Shown here: positions 1 through 12,349 of the stretch, in pieces
Layout: each line of letters begins with the position of its first letter
Position numbering within the stretch: the stretch's first letter is position 1
Assembly: GCA_009760855.2 (NCBI GenBank)
Contig: WPIO01000012.1
Span: 1,170,501 to 1,234,500, forward strand
Source of the DNA: Cristatella mucedo
Lineage: Eukaryota; Bryozoa; Phylactolaemata; Cristatellidae
Length of the DNA stretch: 64,000 nt
Reading direction: 5' to 3'
Program-made: the position numbers and the translations under genes
Notes under the pieces: generated by a model
The model's database searches: none
What the model saw: the letters and a program-made list of their open reading frames with translations, nothing else
What the model was told of the DNA's origin: nothing

Positions 1-709
1 ATAGGCTGATTTGACTGTGGAGCTGATGTGGTCGTCTAACGAGAGGTCGCTTTGGAATATGACACCTAGATTTCGAGCTGATGCAACTGGAGATATGCTG
101 GCAGAGCCAATTTTGAAAGTCAGCCTTTCCAATTTCTGAATAACACTAGGTTTGCCCATAACTAGTAAGTTAGTTTTATCATCGTTTAGTTTTAGAAAAT
201 TTCCTGCCATCCATGATCGGATGTCATCAATGCATGCAGCAAGTGAGTTGAGAGAATTTGAGGTGCTCGAAGGCTGGGAGGGATCAAAGCAAAGGTACAA
301 CTGAGTGTCATCCGCATAGAAGTGAAAGCCTAGATTGTGCTTGGCAATCACATCAGCAAGAGGGAGAGTATAAACGGTGAAAAGGACCGGACCTAGCACA
401 GAGCCCTGAGGTACTCCATATTTTAGAGGTACTTCAGATGATGTTTGTCCATTCACGTCAACACTCTGGAGTCTCCCACTGAGATAGGACCTGAACCACT
501 GCAGAGCAGTGCCAGTGATGCCCAGGCGAGATGAGAGGCGCTCTAGAAGTACTTTGTGATCGATGGTATCAAAAGCTGCCGAAAGATCGAGCAAAACAAG
601 CAGAGACACTCTACCCATGTCTGCATTCCTAAGTAGGTCGTTGTATACCCGAAGCAATGCTGACTCTGTGGAGTGATTAGCTCTAAAGCCAGACTGGAAC
701 TTACTAGGC
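1..709 (-). mobile_element. F1 LINE (CR1/L2-like) RT fragment, runs off the window edge
   Basis: Read on the minus strand, this is one open reading frame to the window edge. It encodes the central part of a LINE reverse transcriptase: the block [19 protein letters not shown], then AAFDTIDHK, the VPQGSVLGP motif, and the catalytic motif FYADDTQLY (codons at about 307-318), followed by the start of the C-terminal region. No stop codon is seen in the retained frame, so this copy is young. The 5' end is cut at about 709, just before the codons for [12 protein letters not shown]; the 3' half lies outside the window. Sequence upstream of 709 does not match F1, as expected for a 5'-truncated insertion. 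Placement in the CR1/L2/Rex1 group rests on motif order and on the C-terminus seen in other copies; the exact clade would need a tree. Confidence 0.9.
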
Positions 710-3700
710 ATAGAAAAGGTGGTCAGCAGGGGCCGACCAACCACTTTGAACCGACCTGGAGGCTTGCTTAAGGTAGCCAAACCACTCGACTCACTCTGTC
801 AGCCTTGCTGTGATTGACTGCTCATGTCAAGATCACGGTCTGACGGTCTGACATCTTGCATGGCTTAATCATGGCCGTGCCTATGTTGGTATCGAATTTC
901 TTACAACCAAGCTGGCGGCGAAACGTCTTGAAAACAAATGCAATACCCCCCCCCCCCCATGAGCAGCCTATACAACCACAGCACCTGCAGTGTCTCGGTC
1001 GAAAGGGCACTCTGACAACAAACTCAGAAGAAGAAATTCTAGCAGGTGCTGAAACCCTCTCGTTACGGAGAACACTGGTCTGACCATGCTGGCTTAAGCA
1101 GCAGGTACTGTAGGTCAAATGGCTCACACAGCTCTGAAGCTGGGCCAGCAGCCAGCAACGGGCCGGCCTCTCGGACGGATGCAGAATCGCTCTTCTTTCT
1201 GTTTTGTTTAGAGCCGCAACATTATTTTCTGGCGGGAATGGCGGCCGTGCTCGGCGGCGGTGCACCCTCGTGCACTGCTCTGCCATGACTAGCCGCTCTC
1301 GGCTGACCCTTAAAGCTTTGAGCTCTGCGACTTGCCGGAAAAGTCGGAAGCCTTCCCGTTAAGCTATCGCTAGACTAAACGTCGCGCCACACGGTGCGGC
1401 ACACATACAAAATGATTTTCCTGTAAAGGACAAGCTGGTAAGGCCTAGCCATTAACGCGGTTCACTACCGGGGTCTGTTCCCCCCAATCCCGGAGGCACG
1501 TGAGGAGCGACCGCTCAGCTTCGCGACCTCATGCGAAAGCGAGAAATGAGAGAGAAGTATGGGGCTCTACGAGACACATTCGACCTTCTTTCGACAGAAA
1601 CTTGAATGGAGGTTCGCGCGAGGCGGAACGTCGGGTGAGGGGTTACGACAAACGAGCTCGCGCACAGTCCAAAGCACCTGGCCAAGGAATTCCAGACGCA
1701 CGTCTGATAGGCGTGTGCGCAAGCTAGACCTTGGCCTCGCATTTCTGCTCAACAAAAGTGTAAGTGATAAGATACTCTTTGTAATGCACGCGACCGCAAT
1801 TACCTAGAGTGGTGAGAAGGCCAAGGCGGGCGCGATGGGAGACGCCATCAAGGATCTGGTCCGCACTAGCAACGGCTTACTGCTTCTAACTTGTCAAATT
1901 AATAGAATAAGACTCAGAAAAGTCATACTAAAATTTATATCATAAGTTTATTTAGGGAAACTAAAACGGTAAATTAAGAGTTTTTGCGTTTGCATGGGCC
2001 AAACTCGAGTAAGGCCGATTGGACCCGCCCCCTAATTACCCAGTCACCCACTCTCCCCGCTTTACGGCTTCCGTTTAGAGGCTGTAGCTCGACGCTCAGT
2101 TGTACTGGACCAAAACTTACGTGTTCAGCCTCATGAAATAGCAATACTAAGAGCAGAAGACTGATGCAAGCAGCCTGGCCGCTCTACGGAAACTTTGTGT
2201 CCAAACGCGATAAAAGTCTGGGCCGCCTTGTACGAATCGCCCGCGTGACGTATGGGCAGCGTAATAGCTCAGATAATCCGACGAACACGCTCAGCGGCGC
2301 TCGAACGCACTACTTGCTGACCGCTACAGGTCGAACGATGTGCTCGATGCACGACCGATGTACTGTCAACAAGTGCAAGCAAACTAACAGAGCTCTATAA
2401 ATTGACCGTGGCAGCACAGCGAAGCACGCTACGACGACGCCCGTGCGTAAAAGGAGCGCTCAGATGTAGCGAAAGCGCGCAAGGGAGCTAAGTTGAATGA
2501 CAAACGAGAATGGCGGTTCAGGCCTCGCGCTAGACGGGTGGCGTAGGCTGCGCGCTAGGCAGAGGCCCCCGGCTCAGCCAAGCACGACTAACAACCAAAG
2601 GTATGCGAAAGGAGCCCGAAGGTTAGGCATAGTTCACGAGAACAATAGCCAGTGGTCTGACGGCAGCGAGAAATAAATCAGGAGGAAGACAGTTTAAAAT
2701 CGACGCAACGATGCAGCCGACAGGGGAGAGTCGCCGCGCGTAGTCGAGTGGAGAGCAACTGGCGGAGCTCGCACGGAACCGCGGCACATGATGGGAAGAA
2801 CGACGCGGATGGGTGGCTGAAGGACTGAGGTGACGGTCAGGTCGGACGCGAGACAATCGGCCGGAAGTGGAGCGTCTAGGAAAACGCCGAGACCGGCTAT
2901 CGGAATCGGAGGTCGTGCATTGCCTGGCTTCGCTGTCGCCGCTGCGTGGCGCCTGGCGTCGTCTCGCCCGTTCGGAGCGGTAGTACGGTACGAGCCGAGG
3001 CGAAGCCGGGCAGTACTGCTGTGGCGTACTGCCCCGGCTCCCAGCCAACCGTGGGACTCCGCGACGGGTCGCCTGCCTTTAGTAAGGTTGGACGAGAGGA
3101 GGAGAGCGAGTGCTGTTAGCTGCCGATCCACCACCACTCGCTGGCCACCGGCATTAAGCGTCGTTGGGAAGACTGCGGTCTAGCATATACGTGGACACGG
3201 TTGTTAGCCGATCCTAAAAGTTTAGCCGACCCAAGGCGCTTCAGCAAATGTAGATCAAACAGATCAACAGTTCAGCAACTAAATTGGTATTAAATACTAC
3301 AGAGACAGACTGAGAGATAGAGACTGTATAGTCACTCGCTTTTTCAAATATCGCGTCTTATCCTTGCATCCGAAAACAATTTGGATTCAAATTATCACAC
3401 GCGCGGTTAATAGTTTCAATATTCCAGCGGCCGCAAATAAGCTCCGCAGGCAAGACACGAATTCTGGAGCCGATTAAGACGTCCAAACATCACCTTAAAA
3501 TACGTGAGCGTAAGCGTCAAATGCACACCAAGAGCTTTCAATAAAGTCGCGACAACGAGGCATCAAGAATCCACCCACATCTGAGGCACCACAAACTCCA
3601 ATGCACACGGTTCCTGCTGGTGTTTCATGATGCACCCATGCATGCGAATACTAATTCGTGCGCACCGCCATCTTTCGCTTCTCTCCTGTCAACAAGCGAG

Positions 3701-3774
3701 ACACACCGCTGTTGAATATTATCCGAACAGTAGCTTGCAGCTTTTACAAGTCCAATACACGTCGGTTAATGTAC
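710..3774. other. Unassigned region, CpG-rich from about 2400 to 3180
   Basis: No gene or repeat is recognised here. A run of C occurs near 946-958. The part from about 2400 to 3180 is clearly richer in G+C and CpG than its surroundings, and a TATA-like stretch (CTATAAATTG) sits just before it at about 2394. This could be a promoter with a CpG island or the unmethylated first exon of a gene, but no reading frame has a recognisable domain. Open frames in this part on both strands look like by-products of GC-rich sequence with few stops. Confidence 0.35.
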
Positions 3775-4482
3775 TTTAGACTGCTTCTACAGCTAGCCAT
3801 CCTGTCCGATCCTTATCAAAGATTAGAAACTATCTTTCACAGTGGCTTGCAAAAAATTAACTAGCTCCTTAGTTCTGTCTCGGCTTGATTATTGTAATTC
3901 TCTTTTGGCTAGGCTACCAAAGAAAGCAACTAGGCCACTGCAGTTGACTATGAAATGGCTGCAAGCTTAGTCTTAAAGTCCCAGAAGTTTTAGTACGTGT
4001 CTCCTTTGCTAAAAGAGCTAAAATGGATGCCGGTTGACCAACGGATTCAGAGCAAGGTTCTTACGCTGACCCACAAGGCTCGCCACGGCTTGGCTCCTTC
4101 GTACCTAGCTGAACTGCTGGACCAGTTTCAGCCTCTTTGCGCCCTCAGGCCCTGTACGGACAATAAATTAACTGTCTCATTCCTCCTCTTAAAGACCGCA
4201 AGAATTGTGGGAGCGAGCTCCAAAGTCTAGGACCTAGACTGTGGAACTCGCTTCCACAATTCTTTCGCAACGGCAGCTACTCTCCTGCTGCCGACTATGG
4301 CTCATCCTTTTCAGAGGTCCTGAACTGCTACTTCCATGCTACTCACTACCTCAACTGCTCACCTGACTCTGCTATGCTTCCCACTTACTCTCTGTTGAGT
4401 GAGACGAAGTCTGTTCGCTACTGAATCCGTACCGAAAGCCGCTTAGGCTGTAAGTGCGCTATACAAAGCTCTCCAATTGCTC
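3775..4482 (+). mobile_element. F2 LINE, decayed 3' half
   Basis: This is the C-terminal region and 3' end of the second LINE family. Recognisable protein blocks in order are RLLLQLAILSDPYQR, PLLKELKWMPVDQRIQSKV, LTHKARHGLAPSYLAELL and LWNSLPQFFRN, followed by DYGSSF and the family's 3' end around CGCTATACAAAGCTC. Several frameshifts and stops interrupt it, including one after the LLKTARIVG block, where the reading frame is lost. Intact relatives at 20912-21572 and 60352-60830 show what has been lost. It is a dead 5'-truncated copy. Confidence 0.8.
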
Positions 4483-5099
4483 TTCCATAGTAGAGTCAAC
4501 CATCCTTGGTGGAAAAAATAAAAATATCTATCTTGCTCTAGCCTAGCATTACAGAGTAATCAGTTTTACGACTCAATATTATTATAAATTCATCGTGCAA
4601 CTCCTCAAGTCATACTTAAAGTGTAAGAGGTGAGATCGGAAGCAATAAAGTTCTGTCGAGAAAAGGATTAGCACTTGAACAAGGGCTACTATTTATAATA
4701 CCCACTTTTCCCACCCACACTCTCCATCAAGGTGGAGTACGCGCGACACGCACCTTGCTTAGTCTTAGGGTGAGAGCAATCATGTATGCTAGCACACCCC
4801 TTTGTAAGAATCAACCTATATCATTTCGAATTAAATTACACGAGTCTGTCCAGGGGTCTTGTAAATGCGGGTCGCTGACGTCACGTTCACGTTGTGGCCT
4901 TAACGACATGACATGTGAGTACTACCATGACGATACCACTATGATGAGTTTCATTTAAAAATATATCAAGGGGGTCGTTTTAAGTAAATTAAAATTAATT
5001 GTCTGATTAATGAAATTCTGATATTCAAAAACAATTTCCTTGAAGCATCTTAAAATTCAAATACAGTTAAGACTTGTTTGAAGTTATTCTGTTTGCTAT
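4483..5099. other. Unassigned spacer
   Basis: Ordinary AT-biased sequence between an F2 fragment and the 5' end of a long F1 copy. No gene, tRNA or repeat could be recognised. Confidence 0.3.
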
Positions 5100-7192
5100 T
5101 TGATCGTAGCGCGTGAGAAACTACGTGCCTGAGGATATCTAAACGCTTATCGCTTCGGGCTGCTGGGTCTTCCCTGCCGGCGGCGGCCTTGGCTACGCCG
5201 GCCGCTAGTAACCTGCATGTTAGTTACGATCGTGCGCAGCTATTATCGCTTCGTCATCGCAGATCTAATGCATTCCTAGATGGTAATGCTGTTGCTAAGA
5301 TTCGTGAATTGGGCATTAACAAAAGAAAAGCACCCCGGAGCCGCTGCGGTGGCCGGAGCTGCCAGCTTGGACGCCACTCGTTTGGCGGGAACTGCGAGGT
5401 GAGTACCCGCTCGTTTGGTCTTCCTAGCATCGTCTCGAACCGCTCAGCACGCTCCCTCCGCATGCGTCCCTTTGAATCTCACTAACTTGATGGTCATCAG
5501 GCCTGATATAACTTCGGCAGCGCTTGCTTTTGGAATCCTCGATCAATGTGCGATAAACAAGCTTTGGTAATAAGCGACCTTATTTCAGAAAATGGTCTCG
5601 ACCTGCTCGCCTTAACTGAAATTTGGCTAAAATCGGTAAACTGTCCGACAATTAAAGACGCTAACCGACTGGTTTCTCATTCTTTCACATCCCTAGATCG
5701 ATCAAAATTGGAGGTGGAGTTGCTGTTATCGTGCACTTGAAATTACACTTCAAGCTACTTGCAATACCCTCGAAGCAGCCTTCCGGTTTTCTCATAAAAC
5801 TGCACTTTGTCGTCATCAATTATTACCAAATCCTGCTTATCATTCATGCAGATCTCATTCAGTCTAGAGTGTGAGCTCGCCTCCTCCTTCTCCTCTAAAA
5901 TCATCGCGAAACCTCAAGACCCTTGACATCGATGCTGTCCGTGCGATATCTGTCTCGCCTCTGCTGCTCAGTGTACCTCCGATCTCTCATCATTGGTAGA
6001 TTCCTACAGCACGACTTTTATCTGACACGTTCGACGAGTTTAATACTCTGACTAAACGTACTATGCGCCCTCGCCCAGACGGCCTATGTTTTACCACAGA
6101 CATTAAACTAGCTGGGTTAGCTAAGGGAAAACTTGAAAAAGCCTACAAAAGATCAGGATGGACTGCCCATCGACAGGCATACGAGGACTACTGTAGATCG
6201 TACCAATAGAACCTGGCAAAGGCGAATTCTAGCTTCTATAAATTGAATCACAGATGCACAATCCAAAAATGCTGATGTCGACGATCAACCATCTCCTCAA
6301 CTGCTCCCAGATTAGCTCCTTACCTGATGATCCCTGACATAATCTAGCCGATCGCTTCTCTCGATTCTTTGTCCAGAAGATAGACGTGGTCAGGGAGTTC
6401 ATTCCTGCTGTGGCAGCATCCCTCCTAGAACGCTGTCCCTCGATTCCTGGCTGCACCTCAATGTCCACATTCAAGCAGGTCACTAGTGATTTCGTCCTGA
6501 AGTTCATATTCCAATCAAAGAAAACAGCGAGTCCTTTGGACCCTGTTCCCACTGTCCTGCTCTCACGTTGCACTGATCTGCTGCTGCCATGCATAACTAA
6601 CATCATTTATATGTTAATAGCCTGAGGTCATGCCCCAGAGCCTTTCAAAAAAGCTGTGGTCGGGCCACTAATCAAGAAAGCGACACTAGACCGAGAGAAC
6701 CTGAGCAACTACCTACCGCCCAGTCTCCTTTCCACCATTCCTACCAAAGACTGAAACGAGTCGTGGCAGACCAGCTGAACTCATTTATTGAAATTTCAAA
6801 CCTTACTATTAAGTTCCAGTCTAGTTGTAGAGCTTATCACTTAACAGAGTGAGCACTGCTTCGGGTATACAACGACTACTTAGAAATGCAGACATGGGTA
6901 GAGTGTCTCTGCTTGTTTCGCTCATCTTTCGCTCATCTTTTGACACTATTGATCACCAAGTCCTTCTTGAGCGCCTCTCATCTTGCCTGGGCATCACTGG
7001 CACTGCTCTGCAATGGCTCAGGTCCTATCTCAGTGGGAGACTCTAGAGTATTGATGTGAATGGACAAAGATCATCCGAGGAACACCTGAAATATGGGGTA
7101 CCTCAGGGCTCGGCGCAAGGTCCGGTTCTTTTCACGGTTTATACTCTCCTTTTTGCCGATGTAATTGCCAAGCACAATCTAGGCTTTCACTT

Positions 7193-7271
7193 AATAATAG
7201 TATAATAATAATGCACTTGACAAAGCGCCCTCCGAGAACTCAAAATATTTCTAGGCGCTTTACATTTGCAT
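7193..7271 (-). mobile_element. Short F1 3'-tail insertion inside an F1 copy
   Basis: About 80 bp of antisense F1 3' end (an ATA/ATT run, then ACTTGACAAAGCGCCC and GGCGCTTTACATTTG) splits the RT frame of the surrounding plus-strand F1 exactly between the codons for GFHF and YSDDTQLY. Host sequence resumes directly after it. It is an extremely 5'-truncated insertion, little more than the 3' stem-loop. Confidence 0.8.
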
Positions 7272-7926
7272 TTCTATTCAGATGACACTCAGCTGTACCT
7301 TTGGTTTGTTCCCTCCCAGCCTTCGAGCACCTCGAATTCTCTCAACTCCCTTGCTGCATGTATTGATGACATCCGCATATTGACGGCAGCAAATTTTCTT
7401 AAATTAAATTATTAAAAACTAACTTACTAGTCATCGGCAAACCGAGTTCGATTCAGAAATTGGACGCTCAAAATTGGCTCTGCCAGCATGTCTCCTGTTG
7501 AATCTGCACGAAATCCATGTGTAGTGTTCCAAAGAGAACTTTTGTTAGACGACAACATCAACTCCACAATTAAGTCTGCCTACTTTTAGCTACTTTACAT
7601 TGATAAAATTCGGGCTTGTTTATTTAAGGATACGACATTAAGTTGTTCCGTGCATTTTTGACATCCAGTCTTGACTTCTGTAACTCACTGCTTTCTGACT
7701 TACTGGCCTGCGATATCAGGCGATTGCAGCTGGTACAAAACTCCGAAGCTAGGCTTTTCTGTCGTGAGCGTCGCAGTTTCCACATCACATCACTTCTCGC
7801 CGACCCGCACTGGCTACCAGTCAATCAACGGATCAACTTCAAGGTTTTGTCGCTCACTTTTGGGTCCCTCCATCGTTTGTCCCCAGCATACCTATCAGAT
7901 CTACTCCCCCACCAAGCCAAGCATCG

Positions 7927-8172
7927 CAATAATAATAATAATAATAATAATGCACTTGATAAAGCACCCTCAGAGAACTCAATCTCTCTCTAGGCGCTTT
8001 ACATTTGCTGCAAAGGGAAATGCAATTGAATGGTGAGTAATATCATGCTTGATAAACATGAATAACATGGTTAGGGATGACATGCACAGGGTCAGCATGC
8101 AAATGTGGTTAGTGGCAGCATGCACAGTGTCACCACGCATAAGCACATGAAGGACGAATCACAGGGAATCGT
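7927..8172 (-). mobile_element. F1 3'-UTR insertion inside an F1 copy
   Basis: About 246 bp of antisense F1 3' UTR starts with an (ATA)n run that corresponds to the element's tail. It is inserted in the plus-strand F1 at the LPHQAKHR codons. Host sequence resumes with TACCACCCGC. Imperfect 6-bp target duplications are visible: GCATCG at 7921-7926 and GCATAG at 8173-8178. Confidence 0.82.
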
Positions 8173-8605
8173 GCATAGTACCACCCGCTTATTTGAAACT
8201 GTTTACCTATACCTCGTACTAGCCTCAAATCCTTTGGAGACCGTGCATTTAGTTTGTATGCTCCCAAAGCCTGGAACTCACTCCCGAATTTCGTCACGAC
8301 ATCCCTGACTTGACCAAATTTAAAAAGAATTTAAAAACACACCTATTTAGGACAGCATTTAGTGGGTTCCTGTGATTCTTCCTTTACGTGCTCATGCATG
8401 CTGACACTGTGCATGCTACCACTAACCACACTCGCATTCTGACCCTGTGCATGTCACCCTTAATCATGTTATTCACGTTGTTTATCAAGCATGAGACTAC
8501 TCACCATTCGATCGAGTTTTCTTTGCAGCAAATGTAAAGCGCCTAGAAAGAGATTGAGTTATTTGAGGGCGCTTTATCAAGTGTATTATTATTTTCATTA
8601 AACTA

Positions 8606-9388
8606 GTATCTTTAAATTATTTTTTTCGTGACTTTTCACGGGTACATGGTTATTCTTCTGGAGAGCAGTTAGAGGTACTCGCTCTTCGCATCTAAAGTAA
8701 TCCAAACCCTATCGGATCTGACCCACTTGATCTTTACTTTAACCGGATGTAGATGCTGACTTCCTTGAGGATACTCGAAGCTGCTAGTACTAAAACGTGA
8801 GTATGGTATATTAACCAGATTGTGACTGCTCGCAATTCCTGAATGCTAACGACTAGGAACTGGTCACGAGACAATCTACGATTAGGCCGCATAAAAGTGA
8901 GTCGTGTAATAGGCTAAGAGTTTCACTCTAGGCCTTGAGCCAGGCAATTCTGTGGCGCTCCGGGCGACGTACGCGAGTTGCTGCACGCCATGGCTGATAC
9001 CGGATTCGCACTTAATCTCTGCGTCGCTGTCGCATAGACGTCTCTAAGCTACAGATATGGACTTGTAAGGTACGGCCGCTCTTCCGTTGCTGCCGTATTC
9101 CCTTAATGGCGGTACACCTGCGTGCATTGGTACTGCACCTACAAGCCGTTAGTCTTGATTCGAAGGCTCAGGGCTTCGCCGGCGGTATTTTTCATGCATT
9201 GGCAAGGACTAGTACCACGACGAGCGCTTTGTCTGGTTCGCAAGGACGTAAGTGCAGACGCTATGCAATAGTATTGCTCAGCGCATATACTTTGCTACTG
9301 CAAGTGCAATCTAGAACTCGAGGCAGATATAAATGGTGAGTGGACAAGAAAACGTCGATAGCATGATAACCTATGGCCAAAGCATATC
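8606..9388. other. Unassigned region
   Basis: No repeat or protein motif was recognised. A plus-strand open frame at 9106-9339 (77 codons, leucine- and serine-rich) is followed by a possible splice donor (ATGGTGAGTGG) but has no recognisable homology, so I do not call it a gene. Confidence 0.3.
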
Positions 9389-9563
9389 ATAATAATAATA
9401 CACTTGATAAAGCGCCCTCAGATCTCAAATTCTCTTTCTAGGCACTTTACATCTTCTGCAAAGTAAGCACGATCAAATGGTTAGTGGTAGCATGCTGTAT
9501 GCACAAGAATAACACGGTTAGGGTGTGACGTGCACAGGGTCAGCATGCAAGTATGGTTAGTGG
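9389..9563 (-). mobile_element. F1 LINE 3'-UTR fragment
   Basis: An antisense F1 tail: (AAT)n, then CACTTGATAAAGCGCCCTC, the opposite stem arm, and the GGTTAG...CATGCACAGGGTCAGC section of the 3' UTR. It is truncated inside the 3' UTR, so no coding sequence remains. Confidence 0.85.
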
Positions 9564-9879
9564 AATCTGAGCTTCGCTTTTAAAAAGGCACGGTCGCACA
9601 TTCCTCGCTTAATTGTGAGACGCTTGCAGTCACCTCGAACCAGTCCTTACAATCTCGTTTGCTGACTTCTTCCAAACGTCAGCTGCTGGCGTTGGCATCT
9701 ATCATCCGTTGCCCTTAGTTGCCCTTTTATTGCCCTTATCATCATCTATTATATTATTATTATTATTATTATATATCATCTATTGCCCTTAGCTGCTGCT
9801 GCTGCTGACTTTCAGCTTTTTTCACGATGCTTTTGACCTCGTTCCAATCGTGTCGTCCAGAAAACGTTCCTATCTCTGA
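9564..9879. repeat. Unassigned spacer with (ATT)n and TTGCCCTTA repeats
   Basis: Contains an (ATT)n microsatellite at about 9748-9775, flanked by repeated TTGCCCTTA words and a short (GCT)n run. No gene is recognised. Confidence 0.5.
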
Positions 9880-10545
9880 CTGGGTGACGTCAACTGATTC
9901 GTTTCAATAACTTACCGAATCGACTTCAAGATCCTACCAGTCATATTTGCGTTACTGCGCTCTCTTGCTCTGGCCAACCCATCCGGGTTATTTTCACTTC
10001 GGTACTGGCGCTGGTCGATTACACACGCCGTTAACTAACTTCAAATCGCTCGGAGACTGTGCCATCAGTTATTATGCTCCCAGAGCTTGAAGCTAATTAC
10101 CGACTGATATCGTGTCATCTCCTGGCTTTGACATATAAAAGGAAGCTGCAAATCATACCACTTCCACGCACCATTCGATCTGTCTGAGTGAACGTTCCTT
10201 TTATATAGTTGTGCGATATTTAAAATGTGCACCTTGTAACCGTAGGCAATAGCGGCATGCTTTGCACTGCATCCCAGTTGCTCTGTCTTTTACCAAGCCT
10301 TACGAAATTAAGTAAGTGCTACTAACCGGGGGCCTTGGAACCAGCAGTCACAAGTCTTCCGATGTGGCTTTGCATGCATACCTTAGCATTATAATTGTTT
10401 CCTCTTGCATGCCTAAGTAGTGTGCCATGCTTTTCATTAACTAGTTGCTATTGCTTCTCTTGCAGTGAGCTGTAAACTACCTGCTTAGAGACTCGTAGTT
10501 CTCGTAGGGCGCTTTACGAAAAACATTATTACTATCATTTTTACT
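9880..10545 (+). mobile_element. F3: old, diverged CR1/L2-like LINE 3' end
   Basis: The C-terminal LINE signature is still legible as NFKSLGDCAISYYAPRA followed by LPTDIVSSPGFD, matching the F1 block SFGDRAFSSYAPKAWNSLP plus TSPDLT. A 3' UTR follows and ends in a stem-loop of the F1 type (AGTTCTCGTAGGGCGCTTTA) and an ATTATTACTATC tail. Stops are frequent. Sequence similarity to F1 is low outside these blocks, so I treat it as an older related family. Confidence 0.6.
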
Positions 10546-11415
10546 AGACTCTGGCTAATGCACTTCACATCTGAAAAAGAACACGAAACGCTGAAGAGCA
10601 AGCCTGCGATTTACGAGTATTGTATATGATGTAAGTCAAAATAAAATTGGCTATGCGAGTTGACGATATCAAATATAACTTTCACAAAAATAGGAGCAGC
10701 TGAAACCTTCTCCGGGAGCTCATGACACCTCCACTTGGATTGCAAGGCTAGACACGTTATCTTTACTTGAGGACACATCGTAGCTATGCTGGGGATTTTG
10801 TGAGGTCGATGATATCATACATGAAGCTTTCACATCTAGAAAGGGTTCCACACACAAGAAAGCTTGACTAAGCTAGGAATCGCCGACTCTTTGACACGCA
10901 TCAAGCGAACGATCGCAAGCGAAATGTTTGGCTGCGATTACACATGATGACAGACTTTTACAGAGCTGCCAATTTTACTCTTTCCGTGCCTGTCGACCGG
11001 CTTTTGTCTATTCAACGATTTGCATGGAGCCATAAACCCCTGAGAGCCAGGGGGTGGATGGTGCAACGAATGCGCTCATAGAACCATGCACGGTTACAAT
11101 GGTGAGCCTCGGTAATGTGAGCGTTGCAGTTCGGCAGCAGATACTTCGGATTGAAGGCTAGAAAAGCTCATCGGTTTGCTGTCAACGATGTCCCCCTTGC
11201 TGGGAACGATCCTGGCGCGATCCAGCTGTAGCCGTCTGTGACGCTGATGCACGATGCTGAGAGTGCTGCACCGTCACAGTTACGCTATATGTCTGCATAT
11301 GAGCCGATGTACCCGAAGTCCCTGTAACAAATAAAATTGCGAAGTAAGCAGAAAAAGAAATGGCCGAATGACTGCTCCCTATCGACAGAGGTGGATTAGA
11401 CGTTTATAGACTGGC

Positions 11416-11472
<57 letters not shown>

Positions 11473-12349
11473 CAGCTTTACAGGCGGCAAAAAGAATGGC
11501 GCATTACAACTTTATAGTTTTATTCGCGTAGCAAAGCATGGGAATTCTATTGAAATAGGTTAGCTGTTATGAACCTTGCCCTGGTCTCAGAGGTCATAGG
11601 TTCAACTTCCAACGATGACACGACATATTCTAATTAACTTCTTCAAGCATTACCATCCGCTTATGGTGATTATTGGCTACTTTTTGTTTTTTTTCGGCGT
11701 CAGCAGTAACGCGAGCGATCTCGAATTCAAGCAAGCAATCGTTGAGGGCCTTAGATGCAAATTTTGTTTTTGAAGAAGAAGCATTTCCTTCATTTCCCAA
11801 ACGGCCCAGACAATAGAACAGCTTGACAGTTTGAGCAGATAGGACAGCGGAAGTTTAGGTGGAGGCAGCATTTCGCTCGCTTTTTACGTTGCACCCTCTC
11901 GCCGAGCCAAGATGCGCCAGACATTCTCAGCATAAAGGTAACATTCGGCATCTAATAACAACAACAATAAAAGGCCTCTTGTCCAGCGGCCTCAGCTCAC
12001 GCTCTTCGCTCCTGCCCCTTCGCTCCCGTTCCGCTACCGCTGGCTACCAGCTACGAGTGCATGACGCAGCATCTGCAAGTCCCAAGCCTCAAGCTTCAAG
12101 GCTAGCCACTTGGCCGGTGATGCTCGAGCGACAGCAACGACGAGCGCCGTTGCGAGCGCTGCGTTCGAAGCCGGACGTTCTACCCGGATGTGGAGCCAGC
12201 CGCACCCTGCTTGTGAACCTAGCGTTGTGTGGCCGTTTCGTGAACTCGCGACCGCGTTCCAAAAGAAAATTCGCTAATGAAGTGCTCAGAGTAATTTTTC
12301 CCAAAATATGAACAGGTGAATGTAAAAAAGCCGATGTTATTTCGCTGTC
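10546..12349. other. Unassigned region with one GA microsatellite
   Basis: Mostly unique-looking sequence. A weak tRNA-like B box (GGTTCAACTTCC, about 11600) lies here without a convincing A box. An open plus-strand frame at 11859-12311 (150 codons, arginine- and alanine-rich) coincides with a local rise in G+C and lacks recognisable motifs. Confidence 0.3.
11416..11472. repeat. (GA)n microsatellite
   Basis: About 57 bp of nearly pure GA repeats with two interruptions. Confidence 0.95.

Larger units (their letters stand above)
5100..8605 (+). mobile_element. F1 LINE, nearly full-length but heavily decayed copy
   Basis: This is the longest F1 copy. From 5' to 3' it shows: a basic N-terminal segment (YDRAQLLSLRHRRSNAF and ELGINKRKAPRSR, about 5215-5340); the start of an AP-type endonuclease (ISENGLDLLALTEIWL, about 5590-5640); decayed endonuclease and linker (about 5700-6360); RT entry (FQSKKTASPLDPVPTVLL, about 6505); RT core ([30 protein letters not shown]); a mutated YSDD box at about 7275-7285; the C-terminal LSLTFGSLHRLSPAYLSDL block; and a 3' stem-loop ending in a short ATT tail near 8600. 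Many stops and frameshifts make it inactive. Two later F1 tail insertions interrupt it, at 7193-7271 and 7927-8172. The precise 5' boundary is uncertain because no second full-length copy is present for comparison. Confidence 0.82.

Noticed and set aside
11560-11620. Possible tRNA head (GGTTCAACTTCC)
   Set aside because: Only the B-box-like word is present.
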